64,000 nt of DNA from an uncultured Acidobacteriota bacterium (GTDB taxonomy: Bacteria > Acidobacteriota > Terriglobia > Bryobacterales > Bryobacteraceae), in contig CADEFT010000002.1 in the NCBI GenBank assembly GCA_902826685.1, positions 186,001 through 250,000 on the forward strand, in the 5' to 3' direction. A program made the position numbers and the translations under genes. The notes under the pieces are model-generated. The model made no database searches, had not been told where the DNA came from, and saw nothing but the letters and a program-made list of their open reading frames with translations. Positions 1 through 9,120 of the stretch are shown here, in pieces. How positions within the stretch are numbered: position 1 is the stretch's first letter; every line of letters starts with the position of its first letter.

Positions 1-645
1 CCAGTGCAGCGAACCCGGATAGTGAATCGTGAACCGGCCCTGGCGGGGCTTCCGCGCCGACAAAGGAAATAGCTCCGGGTCCGGGTAATACCAAATCGAC
101 GTGCACTTTGACCGGGCCGCTGAGCGCCCGGCCACCCGTTCGAGCCAGATCGGGTTGGCCACGATCACGTGATCGGCGAATCCGGCCGCCGCTTTCTCAA
201 ACTGAAGAAGCAGGCGGAAGAGAGCCGAGTTCGAACGCAATTGAAACTTGCTGGCGAACAATTCCGGCGAAAGATCGCGCAGGTCGAGCAGCACCGGAGT
301 GCGCAGTAATTTCGGCCCAATGGCCGCCAGCATCAGAACGTCGGGCACCGTTTGGACGTGAACCAGATCGTAGCCATGCCGCAGGCATCGCCATGCGGCG
401 AGCGCCGCCGCCTGTACGATAAACAGCGCCAGGCGGAACAGGTATCCGGCGAAACGGAACCGCTCCCTGGAGCGAGTGGCGATGCGGAACACGCGCACGC
501 CATCGACCGTTTCCACGCGCGCGCGCCCTTTGGCCCGCAGGCAGATGACGTCCACCTGGTCGCCCCGGCCCGCCAGCGCCCTGGCAAACTGCAGCATATG
601 CGAGTTGCCGTCGTAGAAGCGATAGGCGATGAGACAGACTCTCAT
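1..645 (-). CDS. GT4-like glycosyltransferase, N-terminal part (runs off the window)
   Basis: Only the first 215 residues are present; the 3' part lies beyond base 1. The protein starts MRVCLIAYRF and has the GT-B N-terminal (acceptor-side) pattern of GT4 enzymes: a Rossmann-like first strand, then an HVQTVPD segment and a DLRDLSPELF segment, which is typical of the N-terminal domain. The C-terminal donor-binding domain with its EX7E motif would lie outside the window. The ATG overlaps the stop of the upstream GT2-hydrolase gene (ATGA), so it is translated as part of the EPS operon. It probably adds a sugar to the lipid-linked repeat unit at the cytoplasmic face of the inner membrane. The family is clear; the sugar and linkage cannot be read from the sequence. 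Confidence 0.8.
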   Translation of the reverse strand, partial: MRVCLIAYRFYDGNSHMLQFARALAGRGDQVDVICLRAKGRARVETVDGVRVFRIATRSRERFRFAGYLFRLALFIVQAAALAAWRCLRHGYDLVHVQTVPDVLMLAAIGPKLLRTPVLLDLRDLSPELFASKFQLRSNSALFRLLLQFEKAAAGFADHVIVANPIWLERVAGRSAARSKCTSIWYYPDPELFPLSARKPRQGRFTIHYPGSLHW

Positions 646-3600
646 CCGTTCACCCGCACAGTCAGGTTGGAGGGTGGCGCGGGCGCCGCGCTCGACGGCC
701 GCGGGATGCGGTAGATGTGCACGCCGCAGGCGGCGAATTGATCGGCGATCAGGCCGTTGACCACCGGCACCGTGCGGTTTTCCCCGTACACCTCGGCCTG
801 CGTGGTACCGAGATCCGATACGGTAAGCAGAGCCGTCACCGGCGGGTCGAACTGCTCGCCGATATCGCTCAGGCGCGCGGCGAAGACATAGATGGAATGC
901 GCGTCTTCCTTCACCATCGCGTCGACGCGATTGCGGGCCGCGGTATTGGCGCTTGAGACCGTGCGCGCCGTCTCGCTCAGAATCACGTCCTTGAGCGCGG
1001 TGGCGGTGGCCGCAAATCGCGCCATCACCTCCCGGCGAGGCGTGTCGATGTAGGCCAGCGGCCCCCACCACGAGATCCCCTTCATGCCGTGAATCACCGC
1101 CAGCCAGGCTTCCATGTTCACCTGGGCGGGCGTGGGTCCATAGCCGCCCGTGCACACCGGCGGATTGGGGCAGGGTTGAATGCCGCCTTCGATGAACGTA
1201 TACCAGGGCACCAGATCGTAGGTGTAGCGGCGCAGCCTGCCGAGTTGCTCCACCCATTGGGTGACATTCCATAGCCCCCTCGCCTGGTAGATCAGCGGAT
1301 ACATGTCGAAGGCGAACACGTCGGCCACCAGCGGCCGGGAGTTGGGCACGATCGGGTAATGCCAGCCCGAGCGCCTGTTCCTGACGTTGCTGGCGGGGTA
1401 TCCGGCCAGGTTGAGCATCACCGGATGATGGGCGTCGTTTTGATGCGTGGCCTCCATCAGCTCGATCATCCGCTCGGGCGGAACGTGTCCAGGCACCGGG
1501 CCGAGGTCGGGCTCATCCTTCCAGGTCCACATGAATTTGCTGGGATGGGTGGCGAGCGCCTTCACGTAGTCGATGACGATGGCCACGGCGCTCGAGCCGT
1601 TGGCGGCATAAACGCCTTCCCCGCGCCCGGTGAAGTTGTCGTTCGGGCCGATGGCCGGCGCGCCGTTGAGCGAATCGAGAAACGAGCGGTAATTGTCCTT
1701 GTGATAGGCGTAGCCGTTGACATAACCCGCCACCCATCCGTAAGTGTTCACGGCGTTCGATTGCAGCCAGCTTTGCCACTTGGTGACGCCATCTTCAAAC
1801 GGCGAGAGGGAGAAGAACTTGCTTCCCCCGCGCCAGATGTTGTTGTGCTCATCGATTGAAACGGCGGGTATCCCGGCCATGTATTTGGTCACGCTGGTGG
1901 CGTAGGCCGCTTTCTCGGCGCCGGCGGCGGTGGAAAGGCTGACATACAGGGAATGATTGCCGCGCCCCAATTCGCCGATCCGTACCGCGAACCTCTCCCG
2001 GCCGCTCAACGGTCCCGCCTTTTCGTGGACCGTCACGCCGTTGAGCCGCGCCGACAGCTTATCGGTGGGACTGTGTCCGTAGATCACGGCATCCACTGGA
2101 ACCGCCGAGCGCGCGGCCGTGTTGGGCAGGCGGACGGTGAGGCCGGCCGCCGGCGCCCCGACCGGGGAAGCGCTCAGCACGACATCGTCGAAATAGAGAA
2201 GTCCGGTGGCCGTCGCGAAATTTTCCACGCTCAAATAAACGCGATCGGTCGAAGCGCCGGTCGTGAGGCCGGTGGCGGTCAGATAGTTCGCTCCATCCAC
2301 CCGCACCGTGGCGGACCCGGTTCCATCGGCCGCCAGTCTGGCGGTCGCTTCGAGCGAATGCCATTCCCCGCGGCTGATCCCGGTCTGGCCCACCACTCCC
2401 GAGCGCTCGCGCAGCACGAGAATCCCCTTGTCGTTCAGCAGGCGCAGTTGAGGGCCGTTTTCGACGGTGAGAATGGTGGCGCCGGTTCCCGCCGTGGCGA
2501 GGCTTCCCGGTTCCACAAAGAAAAAGAATCGGACGTTGACGTTGGCCGTGGCGGGGAAGGCGTGAAGGTTTTTGCAGTTCCCTCCCGCCCCGATTTCGGC
2601 GCGGAAGGAAAGGTGGCCCGAATGGGGCCGGTGCGCCGTCACCGCGCAGCCCGGCTTGCCGCCCGACGGGTTCGATTGGTCGGCTCCGGACCAGGCCGAG
2701 AAGTCGCCCACTTCGAAGTCGTCGGCGAAGAAGACACCTTGAGCCAGGCCGGAAGCGGCGAGCAGCAGCCACAGCGCCGCCAGACCTTTCAATCCCAGAC
2801 TCCATCGCAGAACGGTATTCCATTTGTCCCGGCTCCGGCCGCCGCGGCCGAGGATCGCCAGAACCGCCAGCCGGCCGAGCGCCGACAGGACCATGCCGCC
2901 GCGGAACAGCGCCGCCCATGTTGTTCCTCTGCGCCGCCGCATGAACTCGAGCAGCGAGCTCCAGCGGGTGATCACTTCAAACTGCGATTCGGGCCGGCTC
3001 TGCGCACTGGCGCCGCCGTAGTGGACAATCGACACCGCCGGCAGCACGTAGGTCCGCCAGCCCAGCCGATTCGCCTTCAGACAAAGATCGCGGTCTTCGA
3101 CGTACATGAAGTAGTCTTCGCTGAACCCGCCCGCCGCTTCAAAGACCGTCCGCCGCACCATCATGGCGGCTCCGGAAACGCAGTCGACCGCCGTGGCGCC
3201 TGTGCGCCGCCACAACGCCGCATGGCCGCGCGCGGCGAACTCCGCGCTATCGAACAGTTCGCCCGCCAGGCTCGGGAACCGCTGCACGCAGCTTTCCTGG
3301 ATGCTGCCGTCGGCGTTGAGCAGCTTGCAGCCGACGATGCCGGCATCGGGTTGGCTTTCAAGCGCCGCCAGCATGGCGGGGATCGCCGGCCCCAGCACCT
3401 GCGTGTCCGGATTCAGCAACAGCAGCGCGCGCCCGGACGATTCCCGGGCCAGGCGGTTGTTGGCCTTGGCGAAGCCGAGGTTCACCTCGCTCTGCACGAA
3501 CCGCACGCCGGGAAAGCGGGCCGCCAGCATCTCCCCGCAGCCATCCCGGGAGGCGTTGTCGAGCACCAGAATTTCCGCCGCGAGGCCGTGCAGGCCATTG

Positions 3601-3671
3601 GCGAGACTCTCGAGACAACCGCGCAGGTAGTCCGCCGAGTTCCAGTTCACGATGAGAATCGAAAGGTCCAT
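642..3671 (-). CDS. Fusion of GT2 glycosyltransferase with an exported glycoside-hydrolase-like region
   Basis: The 1009-residue frame starts at MDLSILIVNWNS, 2 bp after the upstream stop; a longer in-frame extension lacks similarity and was dropped. Residues 1-250 are a rhamnosyltransferase-type GT2 domain (VLDNAS, NPDTQ, EDRDLCLK), followed by a membrane segment near 255-280. Residues 294-311 look like a complete signal peptide (LKGLAALWLLLAASGLAQG). Residues about 313-503 resemble a concanavalin/LamG-like beta sandwich, 504-600 an Ig-like module, and 604-1000 a TIM-barrel hydrolase of the clan GH-A type, with possible catalytic Glu in WKDEPDL (about 720) and in TFIEGG (about 828). An in-frame TTG at 2792 with a GGAG 7 nt upstream could start the exported part separately (716 residues). 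Fusion, or two genes that lost a stop codon, are both possible. Confidence 0.75.
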   Translation of the reverse strand: MDLSILIVNWNSADYLRGCLESLANGLHGLAAEILVLDNASRDGCGEMLAARFPGVRFVQSEVNLGFAKANNRLARESSGRALLLLNPDTQVLGPAIPAMLAALESQPDAGIVGCKLLNADGSIQESCVQRFPSLAGELFDSAEFAARGHAALWRRTGATAVDCVSGAAMMVRRTVFEAAGGFSEDYFMYVEDRDLCLKANRLGWRTYVLPAVSIVHYGGASAQSRPESQFEVITRWSSLLEFMRRRRGTTWAALFRGGMVLSALGRLAVLAILGRGGRSRDKWNTVLRWSLGLKGLAALWLLLAASGLAQGVFFADDFEVGDFSAWSGADQSNPSGGKPGCAVTAHRPHSGHLSFRAEIGAGGNCKNLHAFPATANVNVRFFFFVEPGSLATAGTGATILTVENGPQLRLLNDKGILVLRERSGVVGQTGISRGEWHSLEATARLAADGTGSATVRVDGANYLTATGLTTGASTDRVYLSVENFATATGLLYFDDVVLSASPVGAPAAGLTVRLPNTAARSAVPVDAVIYGHSPTDKLSARLNGVTVHEKAGPLSGRERFAVRIGELGRGNHSLYVSLSTAAGAEKAAYATSVTKYMAGIPAVSIDEHNNIWRGGSKFFSLSPFEDGVTKWQSWLQSNAVNTYGWVAGYVNGYAYHKDNYRSFLDSLNGAPAIGPNDNFTGRGEGVYAANGSSAVAIVIDYVKALATHPSKFMWTWKDEPDLGPVPGHVPPERMIELMEATHQNDAHHPVMLNLAGYPASNVRNRRSGWHYPIVPNSRPLVADVFAFDMYPLIYQARGLWNVTQWVEQLGRLRRYTYDLVPWYTFIEGGIQPCPNPPVCTGGYGPTPAQVNMEAWLAVIHGMKGISWWGPLAYIDTPRREVMARFAATATALKDVILSETARTVSSANTAARNRVDAMVKEDAHSIYVFAARLSDIGEQFDPPVTALLTVSDLGTTQAEVYGENRTVPVVNGLIADQFAACGVHIYRIPRPSSAAPAPPSNLTVRVNG

Positions 3672-3673
3672 GG

Positions 3674-4549
3674 TCAGGTTCGCAGGCCAAGCGCCGCCCG
3701 CATCTTCAAACGCTGCTCGGTTCTGAGAAACGAAACGGCTTCGGAGGATAGAGAGACCGGCTCGCCGCGCCATCGGGCGAGAAAGAAGCCCGTCAGCGCC
3801 GCCAGGCTGCCCGCCGCCCACGGCCGCTCCAGGCATTTGTAGACCGCGCGCAGCGCGTAGAACAGCGGATCGTAGCCGAGCGAGTGGAAGCGCGCGCCTT
3901 CCCGAAACCGCGCCTGGAGGATGCCTCCAGTGGCGCAGCCCATCCGGCGGTTCTCAAACGCCGGGCTGTGTGGAAAGTGCTTGACCTTCCAGCCGCGCAT
4001 GCGCGCCGTAATTTCCGCCGCCGCGTCGATGCCCCCGCGGGCGAGGGGCTGGTAACGGTTTCCGATATCGAGGAAGCATTCGCGGCGGAAAAGCTGCACC
4101 GCGCCGGGTACGCTGTCGGGCGCCAGCCACTGGCGGAAATCGCCACGGGAACCGCGGGTCCATACCGGCCCGCCGGCGATGCCGAGCCGCGGGTCCCGCT
4201 CGAATTCGCCGAGAACGGTTTCGTAGTAGCGGCCGGACAGCTCGATGTCGGCATCGAGGTTGCCGATGTAGCGGTAGGGCAGGTCCTCGATCAATGGCAG
4301 CGCGGCGTTAAAGGCCGCGGCCTTGTTGGCGAAATGGCGGTTGGGCTCTCCCTCGCGCCTCAGCACGCGGATGAAATCGTGCCGCCGCGCCCAGGCCGAC
4401 GCGAGCGCGTCCGTGCCGTCGCTCGACCGGTCGTCCACCAGGACCCAGCGCATCGGCCGCGCCGTCTGCCGCAGCACGGATTCGACGACGCCTTCCAGGT
4501 GCGCTTGCTCATTGTGCGCCGGCGTGATCAGAACGTAGGGTTGAATCAA
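3674..4549 (-). CDS. GT2 family glycosyltransferase
   Basis: This 291-residue cytoplasmic glycosyltransferase has the GT-A fold signature: an N-terminal TPAHNEQAHL strand-loop, VDDRSSDGT at the nucleotide site and NLDADIE as the DXD metal site. No N-terminal membrane segment is visible; a hydrophobic stretch near the C-terminus (AAGSLAALTGFFLARW) may anchor it. It lies between a deacetylase (4-bp ATGA overlap at its start) and the GT2-hydrolase fusion (2 bp after its stop). It presumably extends the undecaprenyl-linked oligosaccharide from a nucleotide-sugar donor. Donor and linkage cannot be predicted. Confidence 0.85.
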   Translation of the reverse strand: MIQPYVLITPAHNEQAHLEGVVESVLRQTARPMRWVLVDDRSSDGTDALASAWARRHDFIRVLRREGEPNRHFANKAAAFNAALPLIEDLPYRYIGNLDADIELSGRYYETVLGEFERDPRLGIAGGPVWTRGSRGDFRQWLAPDSVPGAVQLFRRECFLDIGNRYQPLARGGIDAAAEITARMRGWKVKHFPHSPAFENRRMGCATGGILQARFREGARFHSLGYDPLFYALRAVYKCLERPWAAGSLAALTGFFLARWRGEPVSLSSEAVSFLRTEQRLKMRAALGLRT

Positions 4550-5373
4550 CTCACCGCCCTCAGACGTTTCGATAGCGACTGGAAGGCGTGGATCCAGTCG
4601 TATTCGCCCGCCAGCTTGGCGCCCAGCAGCGGCGGATCGTCGAGTGTGTTCACCGGCAGGCGCGGCAGGCCGTAGCGTTCACTGCGCGCCGAGACGCGCC
4701 CGATCATGGTGCTGACGCCGAGCGTGTAGCCCGCCCGCTCGAGCAAATCGTCCAGCCTCCGGCGAAAGGGCCGGTCCTGTTCGGGATAGGCATATGGGTA
4801 TGAGAACGCCGCGACCGTCTTCCCGGTGTGATGCTCGATCGACGCCTTGGAGTCTTCTACCTCCCGCCGCAGCCCTTCCGCCGGCAACTGTGTCAGCTTG
4901 GGATGGGTCACCGTGTGGGATCCAAACGAGATGCCCATGCCTTGCAACTGGCGCACCTGGGTCCAACTCAGGCAGCGGCGCCCGTCGAATTCGAGATTCG
5001 ATTCCCCGATATAGGCGGCCGGTAGAAACATGGTGGCGGTGTAGCCGAACGATTGCAGCACCGGGAAGGCGGAGTGGTAGAAATCCTCGTACCCGTCGTC
5101 GAAGGTGATGACGAACCGGCGTGCACCGGCCGCTGAGTCCACCGCGTCGAGATCGGCGGTTCGCCAGCCCGCGGCATGAAGCGCCTCCATCTGCGCCCGG
5201 AACATCGATGGATGGGTGTCGGTCCGGTAATAGGGATGGCAGGGAGGTCCCGTGTACTCCGACACGCTGTGGTACATGAGGATCGGAACGCTCGCTTCAG
5301 GCGTGTTTGACAGCAGCGCCGTCAGCGGACGGCCCACCGAAAGCGTGAGGATTCTATCGAGCCGCGGCAGCAT
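4546..5373 (-). CDS. Polysaccharide deacetylase (NodB homology domain)
   Basis: The 275-residue protein carries the CE4 motifs: ITFDDGYEDF (catalytic base and first metal ligand) and SHTVTHPKL (the HxxxH metal pair), with PILMYHSVS at the domain start. The start at MLPRLDR was chosen over a longer frame because GGGAGG lies 6 nt upstream and it reduces the overlap with the preceding gene to 20 bp. There is no signal peptide, so the protein may act in the cytoplasm on a lipid-linked intermediate, unlike exported CE4 enzymes that modify finished polymer. N-deacetylation of an acetamido sugar would fit the diacetamido-sugar genes in this cluster, but the substrate is inferred. Confidence 0.85.
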   Translation of the reverse strand: MLPRLDRILTLSVGRPLTALLSNTPEASVPILMYHSVSEYTGPPCHPYYRTDTHPSMFRAQMEALHAAGWRTADLDAVDSAAGARRFVITFDDGYEDFYHSAFPVLQSFGYTATMFLPAAYIGESNLEFDGRRCLSWTQVRQLQGMGISFGSHTVTHPKLTQLPAEGLRREVEDSKASIEHHTGKTVAAFSYPYAYPEQDRPFRRRLDDLLERAGYTLGVSTMIGRVSARSERYGLPRLPVNTLDDPPLLGAKLAGEYDWIHAFQSLSKRLRAVS

Positions 5374-6640
5374 GTTGTTCCTCCCGTTGGCCGGCCGCGA
5401 GGATCTCACTCATCGCGCGGCGTACCGAGGCGCGTGCCTCGGCGGCTTGCCGTGCCAGATCCGGCCTGATCCGGTCCCGCATGCGATAGAGCTCCACCGT
5501 TCGGGCGACCGCTTCCTCGGTCGAGCACTGCCGCCCGTCGATCACCCAGTCCGCCATGCCGGCGGTTTCGAAAACGCCGGCGAACTTGCGGCTATAGGCG
5601 ACGCCCACGGCCGGGATGCCTTGGGAAAGGGCGGCGATGCAGGCGTGCATGCGGGAGCCGATCAGAAAGTCGCACTCGCCGATGATCCCTTTCACCGACT
5701 GGGCGCTCCCGATCTCCCCGATCGGCCGCACACGGCCCTTCAACTCCGGCGGCAGCGCCCGATGCACCTTCTGCGACGCGGCGGCATCGTTCTCGACGCC
5801 GTCGCTGTTTCCGAGCACGTGGGGAATCAGCCAGATTTCAGCGGCGGGTTCTTCCCGCAACAGTTCCGTCAACACCCGGCGCAGATAGAGCGGATAGTCG
5901 ATCTTCAGACCGAACATGTTCCGGCGGGTGTAGCCGCCGTTGTACATCAGTCCGTTCACGTTCAGGCCGATGGCGGGCACCGGCCGGCGGACGTTTCGTT
6001 TGACCGCCGGCAGGCAGAAAGCCACATCCGGACACTGGCCTACGGGAACGGCCTCTCCCGCCAGCTCCCGCGCCACTTCCCGGCTCACCCGGTCCCGCGC
6101 CAGCACGGCCGCCGAGCGGCTCAGGATCGCCCGCGCGATGCGTCTGGCGAGGCGGTGCTCGAAAGGGCCAAAGGTCTGCGGAAACTGCACCAGCCGCCCG
6201 CCGAGCAGGATCACCGACAGCGCCGGCACCGAGCCAACCACGAAATTCCAAAGCCCATAGATGTCGCTGAAGCTGTCGCCGCCGCGGATGTCGCCCACCG
6301 TCCCGGCGTCGAGGACGGTGCGGATCCAAGGCGTCGATCGTGCCAGAGCCGGCCGCAGCCACCCCCACCGGCAGTAGCGGTAGATTACGGACGCCAGGAG
6401 AATCCAAGCCAGGTGGCGGCTCGGACGCGACCGCGGCGAGAGCCGGTAGTTGACGACCCGGATTGGGTTTCCGCGATCGTCTGAAACCGTTTCGCCGTCG
6501 CGCTTGGCGATGAGCAGCGCCAATTCCGCCCCGGGTGCGGCCTCGCGGCACAGCAGCAGCAGCGACTCCTTCAGAGCATGTACACCCCGGTTTTCGGACG
6601 TAACCGGAACGCCCATCACACACACCATGGTTTTCATCAT
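5354..6640 (-). CDS. Polysaccharide pyruvyl transferase family protein
   Basis: This 428-residue protein matches the PS_pyruv_trans family (CsaB/WcaK/AmsJ-like): an N-terminal Rossmann-like half beginning VCVMGVPVTSENRG, a central GGDSFSDIYG motif, QFPQTFGPF, and the family's C-terminal block GSRMHACIAALSQGIPAVG followed by YSRKF. Such enzymes transfer pyruvate from phosphoenolpyruvate to sugar hydroxyls as ketals, adding negative charge to EPS; other members act as glycosyltransferase-like enzymes. The start overlaps the stop of the Wzy candidate by 4 bp (ATGA). Family assignment is firm; the acceptor is unknown. Confidence 0.85.
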   Translation of the reverse strand: MMKTMVCVMGVPVTSENRGVHALKESLLLLCREAAPGAELALLIAKRDGETVSDDRGNPIRVVNYRLSPRSRPSRHLAWILLASVIYRYCRWGWLRPALARSTPWIRTVLDAGTVGDIRGGDSFSDIYGLWNFVVGSVPALSVILLGGRLVQFPQTFGPFEHRLARRIARAILSRSAAVLARDRVSREVARELAGEAVPVGQCPDVAFCLPAVKRNVRRPVPAIGLNVNGLMYNGGYTRRNMFGLKIDYPLYLRRVLTELLREEPAAEIWLIPHVLGNSDGVENDAAASQKVHRALPPELKGRVRPIGEIGSAQSVKGIIGECDFLIGSRMHACIAALSQGIPAVGVAYSRKFAGVFETAGMADWVIDGRQCSTEEAVARTVELYRMRDRIRPDLARQAAEARASVRRAMSEILAAGQREEQHAAAAR

Positions 6641-7893
6641 TCGACAGAAGACCTAGTCCGGCCCGCGGCCAGCCCGGAAACCGCGCCCGCCATCGTCAGG
6701 TGGAAGAACATGACCGACTGGTCGAAGTAGGACACCGATAGAAACGCCATGGCATGGGAGAATAGTGCCGATCCGAATGCCCAAAGAGCGAAACGGTTGG
6801 AGCGTTCCTTTACGTTCTCGAGCCCCCTGCCAACTGCCGCGAAACCCGCGCTGAGTATGCCCAGGAAGATCAGCACCGGCGCGAGGCCTCCGATCACTCC
6901 GAGGTGGACGTAGTAATTGGTGATGTCGGTATGGTTGGGGCTCCAGGTCACCCCCGTCGGCATCCAGTGCCGCGTGTAGTCGGTTCCGAAGGCCCACCAT
7001 TCCTTCAGATGGTCGAGGCTCGAATGGATCAGCTCTGCGCGATGCCAACCGGTGCTGCTGCCGGTCAGATCGAACCGGCCGATGATGTAGTAGGCGGGTA
7101 CCTTCATGACGGCTTCGAGAACCGCATAGAGGCCGATCGCCGTCCAGCGCATCGGGGCCATGTGATTCCGGAGCTTCCAGCAGGCCAATGCGGCCAGGCT
7201 GACCAGCGCGGCGAGGATCGGTCCGCTCGAACCGCTGGTCGCGATCATGGCCAGACAGGCCGCGGTTCCGGGAATCGCCAGCCGGTGCCCGGATCGCCAC
7301 AGCACGGCCATGACCGGCAGCATGGCCGCCCCCGCCGTTCCGGCGAGAATCGGATGGGCGAACGGGCCCGACGCCCGCACCCGGCCATCGCGGATGGCGG
7401 GCATCGCCGGTACGCCTCCTAGAGCGCTAAACACGTTGGAAAGCGCCACCCATTCATAGATCATGCAAAGCGACACGACCGATAGCGCCACCGCCACCAC
7501 GGCCGCCGCGCGGGGCAGTGCCGCCCGGTGAGGGAGGAAACAGCGGAACAGGAAATACAAGCCCAGCGCATCGTAGGCGAAGCCGAGATTGAAGATCAGA
7601 GTGCCGGCCGGATTCTTTCGAAACACAGCGGCCCCCGCCACGCTGAGGGCGAGCAGCATGTAGAGCCCGTCGGTGAGCAGGAACCGGTTGGGAAATTCCC
7701 GCCGCACGGCCACTCGAATCGCACCGCAGGCGATCACCGCGCGCGGACCGGTGATGGCGATCGATCCGATCTCAAACCCCGCCAGCGTCAGAAAGCAGGC
7801 CGCACCCACAAGGGGAGCCATCGCCCAGCGCCTTGGCGCGGCCAGCATCGCGATGCACAGCACACCCAGAATGACGATGCCGATTGCACTCAT
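6637..7893 (-). CDS. O-antigen polymerase/ligase-like membrane protein (Wzy candidate)
   Basis: This 418-residue polytopic protein has about 10-12 predicted membrane segments. The largest soluble loop lies in the second half, around SGPFAHPILAGTAGAAMLPV and the following SSTGWHRAELIHSSLDHL region, with conserved-looking HP and histidine positions typical of Wzy/WaaL-like proteins. In a Wzx/Wzy pathway such a protein polymerises undecaprenyl-linked repeats in the periplasm. It is the only polymerase candidate in the cluster, and a flippase, Wzz, BY-kinase and Wza are all present, which supports the call. Sequence conservation in this family is low, so polymerase versus ligase cannot be decided. 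Confidence 0.75.
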   Translation of the reverse strand: MSAIGIVILGVLCIAMLAAPRRWAMAPLVGAACFLTLAGFEIGSIAITGPRAVIACGAIRVAVRREFPNRFLLTDGLYMLLALSVAGAAVFRKNPAGTLIFNLGFAYDALGLYFLFRCFLPHRAALPRAAAVVAVALSVVSLCMIYEWVALSNVFSALGGVPAMPAIRDGRVRASGPFAHPILAGTAGAAMLPVMAVLWRSGHRLAIPGTAACLAMIATSGSSGPILAALVSLAALACWKLRNHMAPMRWTAIGLYAVLEAVMKVPAYYIIGRFDLTGSSTGWHRAELIHSSLDHLKEWWAFGTDYTRHWMPTGVTWSPNHTDITNYYVHLGVIGGLAPVLIFLGILSAGFAAVGRGLENVKERSNRFALWAFGSALFSHAMAFLSVSYFDQSVMFFHLTMAGAVSGLAAGRTRSSVE

Positions 7894-7899
7894 GAATCT

Positions 7900-9120
7900 C
7901 TACCCGGCGTTGGGTTCCAGCAGGCCGTTCTTCTTCCAGGCACGCCGTCTCACCAGGCGGCGCAGAGTGCCTACCACCGAACGGGCGCGCCTCGCGAGAC
8001 TTAGTTGTGCCCAGCAACGGAAGAGACCGAAGCCCGGGAAGCGGGGCGCCGGGATGGCCATCATCCTCATCGCCAGCAGGCGTCCGAATACGTTGCGTTT
8101 GCGATCCACCAGGCCGGCCTGTGCCCGCAGCACCGCGCCCTCACTCGAAGGGGCCAACGTTACATAGCCCGCCTCCATCGCCTTTCGAAGAACGACGCGT
8201 CCCAGTTCGGTTCGCACGAGCACGAGCGAAGTCCCCGCTTGCCCGCCTCCCTCGTAGGCATGCCAGGCGTCTCCACACGAAATGTCCGCCGTCGCGCCCA
8301 GGCCATCCGGACAGAGGTTGCAGCGAAACGGACGGTACTTGGTGAGCCTGCTCCAAGAGTCCATGTAGGAAAGGCTTGCCGAGCTTCCATCGCCGGCCAG
8401 AATCTTGAAATCGCCGGGCCACCCTTCCCCCCGGTAGCGCACTTCGCGGATCTTCTGCGTCTCGAAACCGAGCGCTCCGGCGAGCGTCAGCGTCCCATCG
8501 GTGCTCGGCGTGCCCGCGCAGAAAAAGGACAGCACCAGGCCAAGCTTGCGGTCGAGGTCGGGGTTGTCACGGCGCAGCATGGCCACCGCGGCCGTATCGC
8601 AGGGTTTCCCGATGAATACCGAAGGAGCCGCGCTCTCTTCCACCGTCCGCAATCCGTCGCAAGGAGACGACGGCGCATACCGCGACCCCGACCGCGCCAG
8701 AATCTCGGTACGCGAACGGCTGGCGACCGTGCGGTTCTTCCACGGCTCGGTTGGATCCATGGCCGAGTGCAGCACCTGTCCCATCCCACCCTGTTCGAGA
8801 CAGTAGAGGGAAAGTGCCGACAGCACGCCGCCCGACGAGCCTTTGTATCGAACCTCCGGGTCGCTCGCGTGACCCTGCCAGATTTCGAGCACAGGACCGG
8901 CCTCGCCGGTTGCACTCCCGTTGAGTTCAATGCGATGGCCGGGGCAGATGTCGAGACACCTGGTGCAGTTCTCGCAATCGCCTGTGAACCGCGGACGGAT
9001 GCCGGTCTGCGGGATGTGGACCAGTTCCACCGCCTGACGGTCGCAGGCATGGAAGCAGCCGCCACAGCCGACGCAGAGCCCCCAGTCCACTACATCGCCG
9101 ATTGTTTCAATTCGTGCCAT
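7900..9120 (-). CDS. FrhB/FdhB-type iron-sulfur protein with two [4Fe-4S] motifs, in an EPS cluster
   Basis: The start MARIETIGD was chosen; a longer frame adds only low-complexity residues over the neighbouring acyltransferase gene. The 406-residue protein opens with two ferredoxin motifs, CVGCGGCFHAC and CENCTRCLDIC, then a coenzyme F420 hydrogenase/dehydrogenase beta-subunit-like body (KGSSGGVLSALS, VFIGKPCDTAAV, RCNLCPDGLGATADISCGD). Known family members bind flavin and iron-sulfur clusters and move electrons between F420 or ferredoxin and a substrate. Homologues do occur beside pyruvyltransferases in bacterial polysaccharide loci. Reduction of a sugar or lipid intermediate is a guess. 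The downstream Wzy candidate starts 6 bp away. Confidence 0.8.
   Translation of the reverse strand: MARIETIGDVVDWGLCVGCGGCFHACDRQAVELVHIPQTGIRPRFTGDCENCTRCLDICPGHRIELNGSATGEAGPVLEIWQGHASDPEVRYKGSSGGVLSALSLYCLEQGGMGQVLHSAMDPTEPWKNRTVASRSRTEILARSGSRYAPSSPCDGLRTVEESAAPSVFIGKPCDTAAVAMLRRDNPDLDRKLGLVLSFFCAGTPSTDGTLTLAGALGFETQKIREVRYRGEGWPGDFKILAGDGSSASLSYMDSWSRLTKYRPFRCNLCPDGLGATADISCGDAWHAYEGGGQAGTSLVLVRTELGRVVLRKAMEAGYVTLAPSSEGAVLRAQAGLVDRKRNVFGRLLAMRMMAIPAPRFPGFGLFRCWAQLSLARRARSVVGTLRRLVRRRAWKKNGLLEPNAG

Noticed and set aside
1953-3842. A 629-residue plus-strand ORF
   Set aside because: It is antisense to the GT2-hydrolase gene, its translation is Arg/Gln/His-rich without any family motif, and the minus strand has clear domains.
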